Positions 38,098-38,694 of a DNA stretch of 38,694 nt are shown here, one piece after another. The notes below the pieces were generated by a model. It saw only the letters and a list, made by a program, of their open reading frames with translations. It was not told where the DNA came from and did no database searches. The stretch covers positions 1 to 38,694 of the forward strand of contig NZ_MDDS01000029.1 in assembly GCF_001721295.1 (NCBI RefSeq), in the 5' to 3' direction. Made by a program: the position numbers and the translations under genes. Each line of letters starts with the position of its first letter. Within the stretch, counting starts at the first letter, position 1. The DNA is from Sphingomonas turrisvirgatae (lineage in GTDB: Bacteria > Pseudomonadota > Alphaproteobacteria > Sphingomonadales > Sphingomonadaceae).

Positions 38098-38694
38098 TCA
38101 GCCCTGCTCGGACTTGCCGCCGATCTGGCGTAGCACTTCCGGAAGGTCTGTCGGGCAATCGCCGCAAAGCTTGTTTGCCGGAACGGCAACGTCGATCTTC
38201 TTTGGGTAGGGAAGATCGAGAGCGTCCATGATTGCGACGAATTCCTGGACGGTCTTGCCCGCAAGGCGAGGGTTCCGCTCGCGCTCCTGCGCCACTGTCG
38301 TGATGTGGCGATGATTGTAGTCGTGAGCCGGGAAGATCAGACCATCCCCCGGCAGCGTGAAAATCTTTTGCGTGACCGAGTGATAGAGCGTGGCAGCGTC
38401 ACCGTTCTGGAAATCGGTCCGCCCACAGCCGTCGATTAGCAGGGCGTCGCCGGTGAAGGCGCGAAGGCCATCAGGCTGGTCAACCAGATAGGTATGGTGG
38501 GCATCGGTGTGCCCCGGCGTAAACAGCGGCTGAAGCTTGAGCGCGCCAACGCTTAAAGGCTGGTCCTCGGCGACGCCCACGTCAGCACAGGGAAGGCCGT
38601 CCATGGCGGGATAGGCGATCTTGGAGCCGGTCAGGCTGCGCAGATAGCAGGCCGATGTGACGTGGTCCGCATGCACATGCGTCTCCAACGTATA
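38098..38694 (-). CDS. Persulfide dioxygenase (ETHE1/Blh-like), remainder after the join
   Basis: This is the continuation of the gene that starts at 280. Bases 38568-38694 repeat window positions 1-127, so the unique part is 38098-38567. It carries the metal-binding motifs after the first one: TPGHTDAHH, FTGDALLIDGCGRTDFQ and FPAHDYNH, in the order usual for ETHE1-type dioxygenases. The GCGRTDFQ stretch is characteristic of the persulfide dioxygenase group rather than of glyoxalase II. The stop codon at 38098 is followed by a 36-nt gap to the rhodanese gene, consistent with one transcript. The C-terminal part has a CGDC motif that could be redox active; this is inference. Confidence 0.9.
   Translation of the reverse strand, partial: YTLETHVHADHVTSACYLRSLTGSKIAYPAMDGLPCADVGVAEDQPLSVGALKLQPLFTPGHTDAHHTYLVDQPDGLRAFTGDALLIDGCGRTDFQNGDAATLYHSVTQKIFTLPGDGLIFPAHDYNHRHITTVAQERERNPRLAGKTVQEFVAIMDALDLPYPKKIDVAVPANKLCGDCPTDLPEVLRQIGGKSEQG
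38568..38694. repeat. 127-bp terminal direct repeat, right copy (circular join)
   Basis: This is the exact second copy of positions 1-127. It should be collapsed when the circle is drawn. It lies inside the persulfide dioxygenase coding sequence, so it is not a plausible biological long terminal repeat. Confidence 0.95.

Noticed and set aside
1..38694. Terminal direct repeats as phage or transposon ends
   Set aside because: The repeat is exactly 127 bp, lies inside a coding sequence and restores that gene when merged. An assembly overlap of a circle explains it better.

Overview
The first 127 bases of the window (1-127) recur exactly as the last 127 (38568-38694). The reverse-strand gene that runs off position 1 continues in frame at 38567. 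I therefore read the window as a complete circular replicon of 38,567 bp with an assembly overlap, i.e. a plasmid. High GC, a sphingomonad-style RepA/ParA backbone, Ti/RSF1010-like mobilisation genes and the mix of metal genes suggest an alphaproteobacterium, most likely a member of the Sphingomonadales. That host assignment is inference.

Layout. (1) A sulfur/persulfide operon on the minus strand crosses the join: bigR-like regulator (2307-1951), two YedE/YeeE-type transporter subunits, a TauE/SafE exporter, a persulfide dioxygenase (280-1, then 38567-38098), a single-domain rhodanese and an Lgt homologue. Divergent from it are a 49-codon leader ORF, a CueO-like multicopper oxidase and a periplasmic DsrE-like protein. 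(2) 4.6-5.7 kb: a minimal mercury module (merT, a GDCCVxC protein, merR) without visible merA or merP. (3) 5.9-7.0 kb: a tyrosine recombinase preceded by three repeats at exact 29-bp spacing. (4) 7.0-18.2 kb: divalent-cation efflux: a PbrR/CadR-like regulator with a divergent CDF exporter, then czcI-like, czcC, czcB, czcA, a SRPBCC protein, a second CDF protein and a P1B-4 ATPase. (5) 18.4-25.1 kb: two arsenic modules. One is arsR, two unrelated arsenate reductases, acr3 and arsH. The other is an ArsR regulator divergent from a cytochrome c-FTR1 fusion joined to a second arsenic transporter. (6) 25.1-26.4 kb: a histidine phosphatase and an AbrB/PIN toxin-antitoxin pair.

(7) Backbone, 26.4-36.7 kb: a SprT-like protein, parA, a ribbon-helix-helix parB/parG-like gene, repA, an iteron origin with a perfect DnaA box and an AT-rich segment, then traG, a small VbhA-like protein, traD, traC, a candidate oriT, the TraA relaxase-helicase and a DUF6118-like membrane protein. 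No mating-pair-formation genes are present, so the plasmid looks mobilisable rather than self-transmissible.

The most striking feature is a set of 8-bp-periodic repeats (consensus YTAAGCGA) in three arrays around sprT and parA. The third array lies inside the last codons of parA, just before the ribbon-helix-helix gene. This looks like an iterated centromere/operator system of an unfamiliar kind. Also notable are a MobQ-like nick region between traC and traA, a 36-bp palindrome covering the arsR start codon, and the sulfur operon with its own lgt.
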